A stretch of 35,953 bases of DNA from positions 1 to 35,953 of the forward strand of contig NZ_LIPP01000035.1 in assembly GCF_001418335.1 (NCBI RefSeq). The letters are read 5' to 3'. The translations under genes and the position numbers were made by a program. Below the pieces are notes generated by a model. It was not told where the DNA came from. It worked only from the letters and a program-made list of their open reading frames with translations, and made no database searches. Of the stretch, positions 26,355 to 34,021 are shown one piece after another (within the stretch, counting starts at the first letter, position 1; each line of letters opens with the position of its first letter). This DNA is from Streptomyces aurantiacus (lineage in GTDB: Bacteria > Actinomycetota > Actinomycetes > Streptomycetales > Streptomycetaceae).

Positions 26355-26471
26355 CGAGGGAGCCGCACCCGGGGCACGACCAGGAAGCTCGACGAGCAGC
26401 AGGTAGAGGATGGCGCCGCCGAACTGGCCAAAGCCGGCTGCGCCGGTGCTCGCCGAACTGCGCGGCATTGA
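26334..26471 (+). pseudogene. Frameshifted N-terminus of a TetR regulator
   Basis: The ATG at 26334 opens MDETVKNEG. After a frame change the sequence reads RGTTRKLDEQQVEDGAAELA then KAGCAGA, the typical first helix of TetR-family HTH domains, then stops at 26471. The recognition helix and ligand domain are absent. Further right, up to 26619, a frame with ELRGIEALGKAGASEEALTD cannot be assigned. It is the dead partner of the divergent SDR gene. Confidence 0.65.
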
Positions 26472-26619
26472 AGCACTGGGCAAGGCCGGAGCGAGCGAGG
26501 AAGCGCTGACCGATATAGCCAGGACGGCACTTCCTGTCCTGCCCCGTCCCGCTCACCGACAGGGCATGAGGCAGGTCATGTACAGCAGAACAGGCCGCCA
26601 ACAAGGCTTATGCGCCGAC

Positions 26620-26650
26620 CGGTTGAGACGTCGAACCCCTCCCTCAACCG
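26620..26650 (-). terminator. Possible terminator of the unknown gene
   Basis: CGGTTGAG (26620-26627) pairs with 26643-26650 around a 15-base loop, 44 bases past the stop at 26694. The stem is only 8 bp. Confidence 0.35.
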
Positions 26651-26693
26651 CACAGGAGCCTTGTCCGTTGCAGACGCCGACGTCATCATCCAA

Positions 26694-27389
26694 TCAGTGG
26701 CCACTCTGCATGAGCTCTCTGAATGCACGACTGTAATAGGTGCGCTCCAAAGCATCCGGCGGATAGGAGAATTCAAGTATCGCCAAAGCATCATCAGAAC
26801 AGCCTAGGAATTTCTGCATGGCCGCCAGCACCACGGGGCGCGGCCCCCGCGCAAATCCATCGCCCATATTACCCATGAGCGACCGAACGTTTTCGCGAAC
26901 AAGCCCCTCCACCGAGCTTCTCGCATCCATATATGGGACTATCGAGGAATTTATCCAGCCCTTCAGGATATTAACCGAATCTCGAAGCTCACACTCATTA
27001 CGGAATACTAAAACGGATGGGTTCCGCATGACTTGGTCGAGAACAGATCGTTCAACCACATCATTCCGCACCACATCTTCGGCGCCCTCCGGTAGCATCC
27101 TGCGAGCAACATCAGAAATACTGGCGTGCACGAATGAAACACTCAATGACACTTGAATTGAATCCGATGCATAACGAGGCCGAACAATAAGCTCGAAGTC
27201 AACTTTCTGCCTGCCCTCACCCCAGCGGCGAGAATATGAAACACTACGAGCCGCCCGTTTGAACCCTGCCACTTTCATGGAACCGTCAAGTTCATCAGCG
27301 AGGGCTTGACGGAGCCAAGCGAGCGCGGTGGCCCGCTCTGGACTCCGGACGCGAGAAAGATAGGCGGCGTACAGGTCGGATCGCATCAC
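26694..27389 (-). CDS. Unknown protein in AT-richer DNA
   Basis: A 231-residue protein of no family I can name with confidence. The N-terminal half (ADELDGSMKVAGFKRAARSVSYSRRWGEG, FELIVRPRY, VSLSVSFVHASI) alternates strands as in DUF4304-like proteins. The C-terminal half is helical and ends RTYYSRAFRELMQSGH. It starts with GTG at 27389, or the adjacent ATG at 27386; GGAG lies 7 bases before the GTG. GC is markedly lower than in neighbours on both sides, suggesting recent acquisition. It could be an orphan immunity or defence-associated gene, but nothing shows this directly. Confidence 0.7.
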   Translation of the reverse strand: MMRSDLYAAYLSRVRSPERATALAWLRQALADELDGSMKVAGFKRAARSVSYSRRWGEGRQKVDFELIVRPRYASDSIQVSLSVSFVHASISDVARRMLPEGAEDVVRNDVVERSVLDQVMRNPSVLVFRNECELRDSVNILKGWINSSIVPYMDARSSVEGLVRENVRSLMGNMGDGFARGPRPVVLAAMQKFLGCSDDALAILEFSYPPDALERTYYSRAFRELMQSGH

Positions 27390-27431
27390 GTTATGTCTCC
27401 AACGCCGGCAGTGCTCGGAGCGATCGTAGTG

Positions 27432-28130
27432 TCACCCCTGCGCAGCGCCCCCCGAAGCACCCGGGCGCCGGTCGACGGCCGTCAGGTCGATCTCGATGTC
27501 GAAAGGTGCCGTGGCTTTGAGACGGTCGTGGAAGATGCCGGTGAGGCCGTACGACTTCGTGGCGGGGTCGAGTTCGTAGACGTAGACAACGGGGAGGCCC
27601 TTGTCCTCGTCCATCTCCACCCGCCAGAAGTGCGGTACCCCGGCCGCCGCGTACTTGCGGGGCTTGACCTCGTGGTCCCGTTGGCGGGAGTCGGGCAAGA
27701 CGACTTCGGCCGCCAGGAGTACGTCCTCGGCCTTGAGCCAGGTCTGGTCGGGGGCCGTGGCCGCCTCCGCCGCGACCACCATCAGGTCTGGTTCCGGTCT
27801 GTTCCGACGGTCCAGCTTGACCGTGAACTCCCGATAGACGTCCAGGTGATCCGGCACCCGGTCCAGGAGGGCGTGTTCCAGGAGACTCAGCGTGCGTGAG
27901 TGGAATCGAGTCTGCGGAGTTCTGAAGACGAGGCCCCCGTCGATCAGTTCCGTGTGCGGCCGAAGGTCCGGAATCCGGTCGAGGTCGTCCGCCGTCCAGC
28001 CCTCGGCGGGCGGGATCGGCCGGCCGTACGCCAACTCGTCGTCGAGTTCGTCGTACCGCCCGTCCTTCGTACCGTCCTCCAGCCCATCCACCAGCCCGTC
28101 CTCGAATGCGGCTCCCCTTGGTACTTCCAT
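27432..28130 (-). CDS. Uma2-family putative restriction endonuclease
   Basis: A 232-residue protein of the Uma2 (DUF820) family with a PD-(D/E)xK nuclease fold. It shows RPEPDLMVVAAE, then LLAAEVVLPDSRQRDHEVK and KYAAAGVPHFWRVE, the order and spacing of the family core. These proteins are abundant in actinobacteria and cyanobacteria, often as solitary genes; their targets are unknown. The start at 28130 gives a family-like beginning; the N-terminal roughly 40 residues are an acidic variable stretch (GLVDGLEDGTKDGRYDE). It is divergent from the VOC gene. Confidence 0.88.
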   Translation of the reverse strand: MEVPRGAAFEDGLVDGLEDGTKDGRYDELDDELAYGRPIPPAEGWTADDLDRIPDLRPHTELIDGGLVFRTPQTRFHSRTLSLLEHALLDRVPDHLDVYREFTVKLDRRNRPEPDLMVVAAEAATAPDQTWLKAEDVLLAAEVVLPDSRQRDHEVKPRKYAAAGVPHFWRVEMDEDKGLPVVYVYELDPATKSYGLTGIFHDRLKATAPFDIEIDLTAVDRRPGASGGAAQG

Positions 28131-28143
28131 GAGACGGAGTCTC
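28131..28143. promoter_or_regulatory. Short palindrome before the Uma2 gene
   Basis: GAGAC-GGA-GTCTC touches the Uma2 start codon from upstream. Five-base arms are weak evidence, but the position could affect translation or binding. Confidence 0.25.
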
Positions 28144-28276
28144 GTTCGTTGGTTCGGCGCGCCCACGAGCAATGACCGCCCGCTCAGCCGAACGAGTGAC
28201 CGACCCCCCGGACGCCACACGGGTGACCGCCCGGCCCTCTCCCCGCCGGCTCCCCCGCCCGCTCCGGTCCGCGGCC

Positions 28277-28282
28277 TAGCCT
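28277..28282 (+). promoter_or_regulatory. -10 element of a leaderless VOC transcript
   Basis: TAGCCT lies 6 bases before the ATG at 28289 and there is no Shine-Dalgarno sequence. This is the usual layout of leaderless actinobacterial transcripts starting at the A of ATG. Confidence 0.5.
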
Positions 28283-28288
28283 GACGGT

Positions 28289-28717
28289 ATGTCAGACGAT
28301 GAGTCGTACGAACTGCTCGGTTTCGACAACGTCCTTCTCCCGGTGGGCGACCTCGACGAGGCCGTGGACTTCTACCGGCGGGCCGGGTTCGCTCTCGGGT
28401 TCCGGCTCGACGAGGCCGGGATCGCGGGGCTGAAGGTCGGCAGGGAGACGCCCGGGGTGCTGCTGCGCCTGGAGGACGGGCTCGGGCACCGGCCGCCCGC
28501 CTGGGCCTCGCCCCGCGTGTGGATCGAGGTGCGGAACGCCAGGGGGAAGGCCGACGCCCTCGCCGCCGCCGGCGTGGAGCCCCTCGACGCGCCCCTCTCC
28601 GTGGCCACCGGCTGGACCGTCGAGATCGCCGACCCCTGGGGCAACGTCATCGGCTTCACGGACTACACCAAGCGGCCCGAGTTGGCACGCGCACACGCAC
28701 GCGCCGACACCGACTGA
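28289..28717 (+). CDS. VOC-family (glyoxalase-like) protein
   Basis: A 142-residue protein with a vicinal-oxygen-chelate fold: GFDNVLLPVGDLDEAVDFYR begins the first beta-alpha-beta unit, and VWIEVRNA then WTVEIADPWGNVIGFTDY forms the second. It may be a metal-dependent lyase, dioxygenase or binding protein; the usual metal ligands are only partly evident. It is probably read as a single gene from a leaderless promoter. The stop is followed by a C-rich stretch before the TetR-controlled operon. Confidence 0.85.
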   Translation: MSDDESYELLGFDNVLLPVGDLDEAVDFYRRAGFALGFRLDEAGIAGLKVGRETPGVLLRLEDGLGHRPPAWASPRVWIEVRNARGKADALAAAGVEPLDAPLSVATGWTVEIADPWGNVIGFTDYTKRPELARAHARADTD

Positions 28718-28793
28718 GCCCCGCCCCCCCCCAGCCCAGCTCCAGCTCCAGGTGGCGAGGCGCACGTCACACCCGCGGCGCCCAGCAAGCGAC

Positions 28794-28852
28794 TTGAACA
28801 CGTTCAAAAACCCGTCTACATTCTCTCTCGACAGCGTTTTGAACGTGTTCAA
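28794..28852 (+). promoter_or_regulatory. Promoter flanked by two TetR-type operators
   Basis: TTGAACACGTTCAA (28794-28807) and its exact reverse complement TTGAACGTGTTCAA (28839-28852) lie 45 bases apart. The first contains the -35 TTGAAC, which is followed after exactly 17 bases by a -10 TACATT (28817-28822). The second lies at the expected start region. This is a textbook repression layout for the operon ending in the TetR gene. Confidence 0.85.
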
Positions 28853-28874
28853 GAAGTTGAGAAGAGGCGGGGAC

Positions 28875-29282
28875 ATGGACCTCACGGTCGTTGCTTATGT
28901 CATATATCTGCTGATCAGCGTCGCGCTGACGGTCTGGGTGGCGCGGACCCTCAGCCACAACGGGCGGATCTTCCTGGCCGACGTGCTCCACGGGAACGAG
29001 AAGCTCGCGGACGCCGTCAACCACCTTCTGGTGGTCGGCTTCTACCTGGTGAATCTCGGGTTCGTGGCGCTCTATCTCAACCAGGACGACGAGATCGCCG
29101 ACGCCCGTGGCGTGTTCGAGGCCCTGTCGACGAAGCTCGGTGTGGTGCTCCTGGTCCTCGGCGCCATGCACCTGGGGAACGTGTACGTGCTCAACAAGAT
29201 CCGGCGCCGGGGCCTGATGGAGCGCGAGCAGCTGCCGCCCGTGCCGCCGCAGGGCTGGGTCGCGCCGACGGCCGGCGCGTGA
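28875..29282 (+). CDS. Small integral membrane protein
   Basis: The protein has 135 residues with three predicted membrane helices: about 3-24 (VVAYVIYLLISVALTVWVA), 49-68 and 86-106. Between them is a conserved-looking HNGRIFLADVLHGNEKLADAVNHLL stretch. No catalytic motif is visible. The ATG at 28875 is preceded by AGGCGGGG. The stop overlaps the next GTG (GTGA), so translation is coupled to the DCC1-like oxidoreductase, which suggests a membrane partner for it. Confidence 0.8.
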   Translation: MDLTVVAYVIYLLISVALTVWVARTLSHNGRIFLADVLHGNEKLADAVNHLLVVGFYLVNLGFVALYLNQDDEIADARGVFEALSTKLGVVLLVLGAMHLGNVYVLNKIRRRGLMEREQLPPVPPQGWVAPTAGA

Positions 29283-29800
29283 CCGCGGTGGCCACCGCCG
29301 CCGGCCCGGACCGGGACGCCTCGCGCGTCCCGGTCCGCGGGCTCACCGTCCTGTACGACGCCGGGTGCTCGCTCTGCGCCTTCCTGCGCGACTGGCTCGT
29401 ACGGCAGCCGCAGTTGGTGCCCCTGGAGCTGGTGGCCGCAGGGTCGCCCGAAGCCGCGCGCCGCTTCCCGGGGCTCGACCACGCCGCCACGCTGGAGGAG
29501 ATCACCGTGATCGGTGACGGGGGCCAGGTCTACCGGGGCGCCTCCGCCTGGGTCGTCACCCTGTGGGCGCTCGCCGAGCACCGCCCGACGGCCCACCGGC
29601 TCAGCACCCCGGCCGGGGCCCGCCTGGCGCGGGGCGTGGTGCTCGCCGCCGCCAAGTGGCGCGGGGGGCTGTGGGCGCGCCGGGAGGGTACGTGGGGCGG
29701 GAGTACGTACACCGGGGCCGACGGGTGGACGTACGACCAGGCCGTGGGCTGGACCTACAACCCGCCCGCCTGCGCCGGCGGCGCCTGTCCGCCTCGTTAG
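29279..29800 (+). CDS. DCC1-like thiol-disulfide oxidoreductase
   Basis: This 173-residue protein belongs to the DCC/DUF393 family: after a 20-residue variable start comes LTVLYDAGCSLCAFLRDWL with the CxxC redox pair, then VYRGASAWVVTLWAL typical of the family. The fold is thioredoxin-like. It may act on membrane or cofactor thiols together with the preceding membrane protein. The C-terminus adds an unusual Trp/Tyr/Gly stretch (GGSTYTGADGWTYD) and a Cys pair (PACAGGACPP) not needed by the family. It starts with GTG overlapping the previous stop by four bases. Confidence 0.85.
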   Translation: MTAVATAAGPDRDASRVPVRGLTVLYDAGCSLCAFLRDWLVRQPQLVPLELVAAGSPEAARRFPGLDHAATLEEITVIGDGGQVYRGASAWVVTLWALAEHRPTAHRLSTPAGARLARGVVLAAAKWRGGLWARREGTWGGSTYTGADGWTYDQAVGWTYNPPACAGGACPPR

Positions 29801-29810
29801 GCTCTGTCCC

Positions 29811-30656
29811 GTGCCAGCAGCGAACGACAGTGCCCCGAGCCCGGGCGGTCCCGCGGCGTCCGGGAGTCCCGGCCCCTCGCGTACGCCCGCCAAGAGCGAG
29901 CAGACCCGGGCCCTCATCCTGGAGACGGCGATGCGCCTGTTCCAGGAGCGGGGTTACGAGAAGACAACGATGCGGGCCATCGCCCAGGAGGCCGGGGTCT
30001 CCGTCGGCAACGCGTACTACTACTTCGCCGGCAAGGAACACCTGATCCAGGGCTTCTACGACCGGATGGCCGCCGAGCACCGCCTGGCGGTCCGCGAGGT
30101 CCTCGACGGGGAGAAGGATCTGGAGGCGCGGATCGCCGGGGTCCTGAAGGCGTGGCTGGACGTGGCGACGCCGTACCACGAATTCGCGGTGCAGTTCTTC
30201 AAGAACGCCGCCGATCCGGACAGCCCGCTCAGCCCCTTCTCGCCCGAGTCGGAGCACGCGCGCGTGGAGGCCATCGGCGTCTGCCGCGAGGTGCTCGCCG
30301 GTTCCAAGGCCAAGGTGCCGGAGGAACTGCGGGAGGTACTCCCGGAGTTGCTGTGGCTCTCCCAGATGGGCCTGGTCCTGTACTGGGTCTTCGACCGGAC
30401 GGATGGCCGTGAACGCAGCTACCGCCTCGCCGAACGCGGCGCCCGCCTCACCTCGCTCGGCGTCTCGCTGGCCCGTTTCCGCGTCCTGCGGCCCCTGGTC
30501 CGCGAGGTGCACGAACTGTTCACCGACTTCCTGCCGGGGATGACGAACTCCCTGCCGGACCCGGCCAAGAAGACCGGCCCGGCCAAGAAGACCGGCCGGG
30601 CCAAGGAGACCGGAACCCGACGCGGCGCCGCGAAGACCGACGCAGCGCCGCAATAA
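29811..30656 (+). CDS. TetR/AcrR-family repressor with Lys/Ala-rich tail
   Basis: A 281-residue regulator. The HTH is at about 25-75 (LILETAMRLFQERGYEKTTM and AGVSVGNAYYYFAGKEHL), followed by a helical ligand domain (about 85-250; YHEFAVQFFKNAADPDSPLS is characteristic of one Streptomyces subgroup). The tail from about 250 is PAKKTG-type repeats, basic and disordered, probably adding non-specific DNA contact. It likely binds the two TTGAAC/GTTCAA sites at the head of its own operon. GTG at 29811 has TAGGCT 7 bases before it, so an additional leaderless promoter is possible. Confidence 0.88.
   Translation: MPAANDSAPSPGGPAASGSPGPSRTPAKSEQTRALILETAMRLFQERGYEKTTMRAIAQEAGVSVGNAYYYFAGKEHLIQGFYDRMAAEHRLAVREVLDGEKDLEARIAGVLKAWLDVATPYHEFAVQFFKNAADPDSPLSPFSPESEHARVEAIGVCREVLAGSKAKVPEELREVLPELLWLSQMGLVLYWVFDRTDGRERSYRLAERGARLTSLGVSLARFRVLRPLVREVHELFTDFLPGMTNSLPDPAKKTGPAKKTGRAKETGTRRGAAKTDAAPQ
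30561..30614. repeat. 18-bp repeat coding the TetR tail
   Basis: Two perfect copies of an 18-base unit (30561, 30579) and one diverged copy (30597) encode PAKKTG, PAKKTG and RAKETG. Confidence 0.85.
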
Positions 30657-30670
30657 AGCCCGCCAAAAAA

Positions 30671-30711
30671 TCCGGTGGCGGCCCGCGCCGCTTTCGCAAA
30701 CCGCCACCGGA
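30671..30711 (-). terminator. Intrinsic terminator between TetR and MMPL genes
   Basis: TCCGGTGGCGG (30671-30681) pairs perfectly with 30701-30711. Six A residues at 30665-30670 give a T-run after the hairpin on the minus strand, so it terminates the MMPL gene. It can also stop the TetR operon. Confidence 0.8.
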
Positions 30712-30727
30712 GCTTCGGAGGGCGCGG

Positions 30728-33172
30728 TCAGTTCACCGCGTCCACCTCGTCGTCCGCCAGCTCCACGTCGTAGACCAGCGGTTCCGCGCCGACCATCACA
30801 TGGCGGGCCCTGGACGGGTGCTCCTCGGCCGTCACGGCCAGCAGGTACGAGCCCGCGGACGGGACCGAGACGATGTACGAGCCGTCGGCCAGCGACGTCA
30901 CCCGGTCGAGCTGCCGGCCGCCCTTGGAGAGCAGGGTCAGCGCGGCGCCCTCGACGGGCGCGCCGTCCTGGGTGCGGACGAAGCCGTGGATCACGGTGGA
31001 ACCGCCGCCGACACCGGGCGCGGGCGCCGGGGGCTCGGGGGCCTCCTCCTCGCGGGGCTCCACCGCCAGGTGCGGCAGCCGCTTCTCCAGGCCTGCGGGC
31101 AGCCACCAGTTGGAGTTCCCCAGGAGGTGCATCGCGGCCGGCACCAGGGCCGTACGCAGGATGAACGCGTCCAACGCGACCGCCGCCGCGAGCCCGATGC
31201 CCGCCATCGCGCCCTCCATGTCACCGCTGAGCACGAACGCGGAGAACACGCAGATCATGATCAGGGCCGCGCAGTTGATGACCCGGCTGGTCTCCGCGAG
31301 GCCGACCCGGACCGCACGCGCGTTGTCCTTCGTGTGCACCCATTCCTCGTGCATACGGCTCACCAGGAACACCTGGTAGTCCATCGAGAGCCCGAAGAGC
31401 AGGGACAGCATGATGACCGGCAGGAAGGCGGTGATCGGCCCCTCCTTGCCGAGGCCGAGGAGTCCCGCGCCCCAGCCCCACTGGAAGATCGCGACGATCA
31501 CTCCGAAGGACGCCGCGGCCGCGATCAGGTTCATCAGGGCGGCCGTCAGCGGCACCACCAGGGAGCGGAAGGCCACCATCAGCAGCAGGAAGCCGAGCGA
31601 GATGATCGCCGCGACGAAGTAGGGCAGCCGGTCCCCCGTGACGGCCGCGAAGTCCTTGAAGACCGCGGTCACACCGCCCACATGGGCCTCGGCACCGGAC
31701 GCCGGGATCACGCCGTCCCGCAGCCGGTCGATCAGCTGGTCCGTCTCCTCGGACTGCGGTGACGTGGTGGGCACGACCTGGATCACCGTGATGCCCTTGG
31801 CGGGCGGCGCGGCGGCGGCCTGGGCGACCCCCTCGGTCGAGCGGATCGTCGAGACGAGCGCGTCCACCTTCCCGGCGTCTCCGGCAGCACCGCCGTCCAC
31901 GACCACCTGGAGCGGACCGTTGAAGCCGGGCCCGAAGCCCTCGGCCAGCAGGTCGTACGCCTGCCGTGTGGTGGTGGACTCCTGGTGGTTGCCCTGGTCG
32001 GTGGCGCCGAGCCGGATCGACAGGACGGGCAGCGCCAGGACCATCATCACGAGCAGCGCCCCGGCGGCGATCCACCGCGGCCGCTTCTGCACGTACCCGG
32101 ACCAGCGGGCGGCGAGTCCGCTCGCCTCGGCCGGCTCCGGGCCCGAGGCGGCCAGCTTGCGGCGCTGCCTGCGGCTCAGCACCCGCACCCCGAGCAGCCC
32201 GAGGAGCGCGGGCAGCAGGGTGATCGCGGCGAGCACGCTCAGCACGACCGTCAGCGAGGTCGCGACGACCACACCGTCCAGGAAGCGCATGTTCATCACC
32301 AGCATGCCGGCGAGCGCGATGCACACGGTGCCACCGGCGAACAGCACGGCGCGGCCCGAGGTGTTGAGGGCCGTGACGGCGGCCTCCTCCGGCTTCATGC
32401 CGCGCAGGATGCCCCTGCGGTGCCGCGTCACGATGAACAGGGCGTAGTCGATGCCGACCCCGAGGCCGATCAACGAGCCGAGCAGCGGAGCCACTTCGGG
32501 TACGTCGGTGACATGGCTGAGCAGCGAGGTCGCCATCAGACCGGTGCCGAGGGCCGCGATCGCGACGACGAGCGGCAGCAGCATCGCGAAGAACGAGCCG
32601 AAGGCGAGGAAGAGGACGACCGCCGCGGCCACGATGCCGACCGTCTCGGCGATGCCGGTGGGCGGTTCCTGGGTGCGGGTGATCGCCTGGCCGCCCAGCT
32701 CCACCTGGAGCCCGGCGCGTTCGGCGTCCTGCGCCGTGTCGACGACGTCCTCCACGAGCGCCTTCGGCACACCGTTGGCCTGCTCGGTGAAGGTGACCTG
32801 GGCGTACGCGATCCGCCCGTTCTCGCTGATCTGGGTGGCCCCCTGGGCGGCGTACGGGCTGCTGACCTCGCCGACGCCCTTCATCCGCCCGATCTCCTCG
32901 ATCGCGGGCTCGATCCGGGAGCGTACGGACGCGTCCCGCACCGTCCCCTCGTCGACCTTCCACACCACCGTGTCGGTGTCGCCCGACCGCTCCGGGAAGG
33001 CCTTCTCCATCAGGTCGTACGCGCGCGTGGAGTCCGTGTTCGGAAGGGTGAAGGTGTCCGCGTAGTTCGTGCCCGCGGCCGAGCCCGCGAAGCCCAGACC
33101 CAACACCGCCCCCACCCACAGAATCAGGACCACCAGCCGGTGCCGATAGCACCACCGTGCCAATGCCGTCAC
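30728..33172 (-). CDS. MMPL-family transporter with C-terminal beta domain
   Basis: A 814-residue RND-superfamily membrane protein. It has an N-terminal helix (about 13-33), a periplasmic-type porter loop with TLPNTDSTRAYDLMEKAFPE, a block of helices at about 170-370 with GLGVGIDYALFIVTRHRRG, a second loop, and a second helix block at about 530-690 with FGLSMDYQVFLVSRMHEEW. Both Gly/Asp-Tyr proton-relay segments are present. Such pumps export lipids, polyketides or drugs. After residue about 720 comes an extra Ig-like/carboxypeptidase-regulatory domain (IHGFVRTQDGAPVEGAALTL, ADGSYIVSVPSAGSYLL), which MMPL proteins usually lack. The GTG start has AAGGAG at 9 bases. Confidence 0.9.
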   Translation of the reverse strand: MTALARWCYRHRLVVLILWVGAVLGLGFAGSAAGTNYADTFTLPNTDSTRAYDLMEKAFPERSGDTDTVVWKVDEGTVRDASVRSRIEPAIEEIGRMKGVGEVSSPYAAQGATQISENGRIAYAQVTFTEQANGVPKALVEDVVDTAQDAERAGLQVELGGQAITRTQEPPTGIAETVGIVAAAVVLFLAFGSFFAMLLPLVVAIAALGTGLMATSLLSHVTDVPEVAPLLGSLIGLGVGIDYALFIVTRHRRGILRGMKPEEAAVTALNTSGRAVLFAGGTVCIALAGMLVMNMRFLDGVVVATSLTVVLSVLAAITLLPALLGLLGVRVLSRRQRRKLAASGPEPAEASGLAARWSGYVQKRPRWIAAGALLVMMVLALPVLSIRLGATDQGNHQESTTTRQAYDLLAEGFGPGFNGPLQVVVDGGAAGDAGKVDALVSTIRSTEGVAQAAAAPPAKGITVIQVVPTTSPQSEETDQLIDRLRDGVIPASGAEAHVGGVTAVFKDFAAVTGDRLPYFVAAIISLGFLLLMVAFRSLVVPLTAALMNLIAAAASFGVIVAIFQWGWGAGLLGLGKEGPITAFLPVIMLSLLFGLSMDYQVFLVSRMHEEWVHTKDNARAVRVGLAETSRVINCAALIMICVFSAFVLSGDMEGAMAGIGLAAAVALDAFILRTALVPAAMHLLGNSNWWLPAGLEKRLPHLAVEPREEEAPEPPAPAPGVGGGSTVIHGFVRTQDGAPVEGAALTLLSKGGRQLDRVTSLADGSYIVSVPSAGSYLLAVTAEEHPSRARHVMVGAEPLVYDVELADDEVDAVN

Positions 33173-33331
33173 GCCTCAACGCTCCTTATCCGGTCCAACA
33201 GATGGTCCCCCAGGTCCTGCGGCTCAGCATCGGGCCGGCGCGGCCCCCAGGACATGACCGGGCCATGACTCACAAGGAACTCCAAGGCACGAGCCGGACC
33301 CGTTGTCGGTGCCCGCGCCGATACTGGGGGC

Positions 33332-34021
33332 ATGACCGCTCACGAGGGGGCGACCGTACTGGTCGTCGAGGACGAGCCGAGCATCGCCGACGTCCTGACC
33401 ATCGCCCTGCGCTACCACCGCTTCGAAGTGATGACGGCCGGGACCGTCCGCCAGGCACTGACCCTGGCCGAGCGCACCCGCCCGGACGCCGCACTCCTCG
33501 ACGTGATGCTCCCGGACGGCGACGGCCGGGCACTCGGCCGCGAACTGCGCGCGAAGCAACCCGGCCTGGCCCTGGTGTTCCTCACCGCACGGGACGCGCC
33601 CACGGAGGTCGTCGGCGCGCTCTCCTTCGGGGACGACTACATCACCAAGCCGTTCAACATCGACGAGGTGATCGCCCGGGTCACCGCCGTGCTGCGCCGC
33701 ACCCGCCCGGCCGACGTCCTCCCCGAGCGCCCACCGCTGCGCTACGGCGACCTGGAGCTGGACGAGACGACCTACTCGGTGCACCGCGCGGGCCGCACGG
33801 TCGAACTCACCCCCACGGAGTACGCGCTGCTGCGCTTCCTGGTGCGCAACGGCGGGCGGATCGTGCCCAAGGAGCAGCTGCTGCGGCACGTCTGGCAGTA
33901 CGAGCACTCGGCGGAGTCGACCGTCGTGGAGACGTACATCAGCTATCTGCGGCGCAAGCTCGACACCCTGGGCGCCCCGGTGATCACGACCCGGCGCGGC
34001 GTCGGATACGGGCTCGCATGA
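33332..34021 (+). CDS. OmpR-family response regulator
   Basis: A 229-residue two-component regulator. The receiver domain (8-120) has the acidic pair Glu13/Asp14, phospho-acceptor Asp57 (LLDVMLPDGDG), Thr85 and Lys106 (YITKPF). The C-terminal winged helix (about 135-229) has ELTPTEYALLRFLVRNGGRI and the terminal TTRRGVGYGL. It acts in the cytoplasm on DNA after phosphorylation by the kinase encoded next, whose ATG overlaps this stop (ATGA). It resembles the TcrA/TrcR group. No Shine-Dalgarno is evident; GATACT lies 6 bases before the ATG, so the message may be leaderless. It is divergent from the MMPL transporter, a possible target. Confidence 0.92.
   Translation: MTAHEGATVLVVEDEPSIADVLTIALRYHRFEVMTAGTVRQALTLAERTRPDAALLDVMLPDGDGRALGRELRAKQPGLALVFLTARDAPTEVVGALSFGDDYITKPFNIDEVIARVTAVLRRTRPADVLPERPPLRYGDLELDETTYSVHRAGRTVELTPTEYALLRFLVRNGGRIVPKEQLLRHVWQYEHSAESTVVETYISYLRRKLDTLGAPVITTRRGVGYGLA

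Noticed and set aside
26410..26736. A 108-codon plus-strand frame containing ELRGIEALGKAGASEEALTD.
   Set aside because: It lacks a ribosome binding site, crosses the TetR relic and a hairpin, and runs antisense into a better-supported gene; at most its middle is part of a relic.
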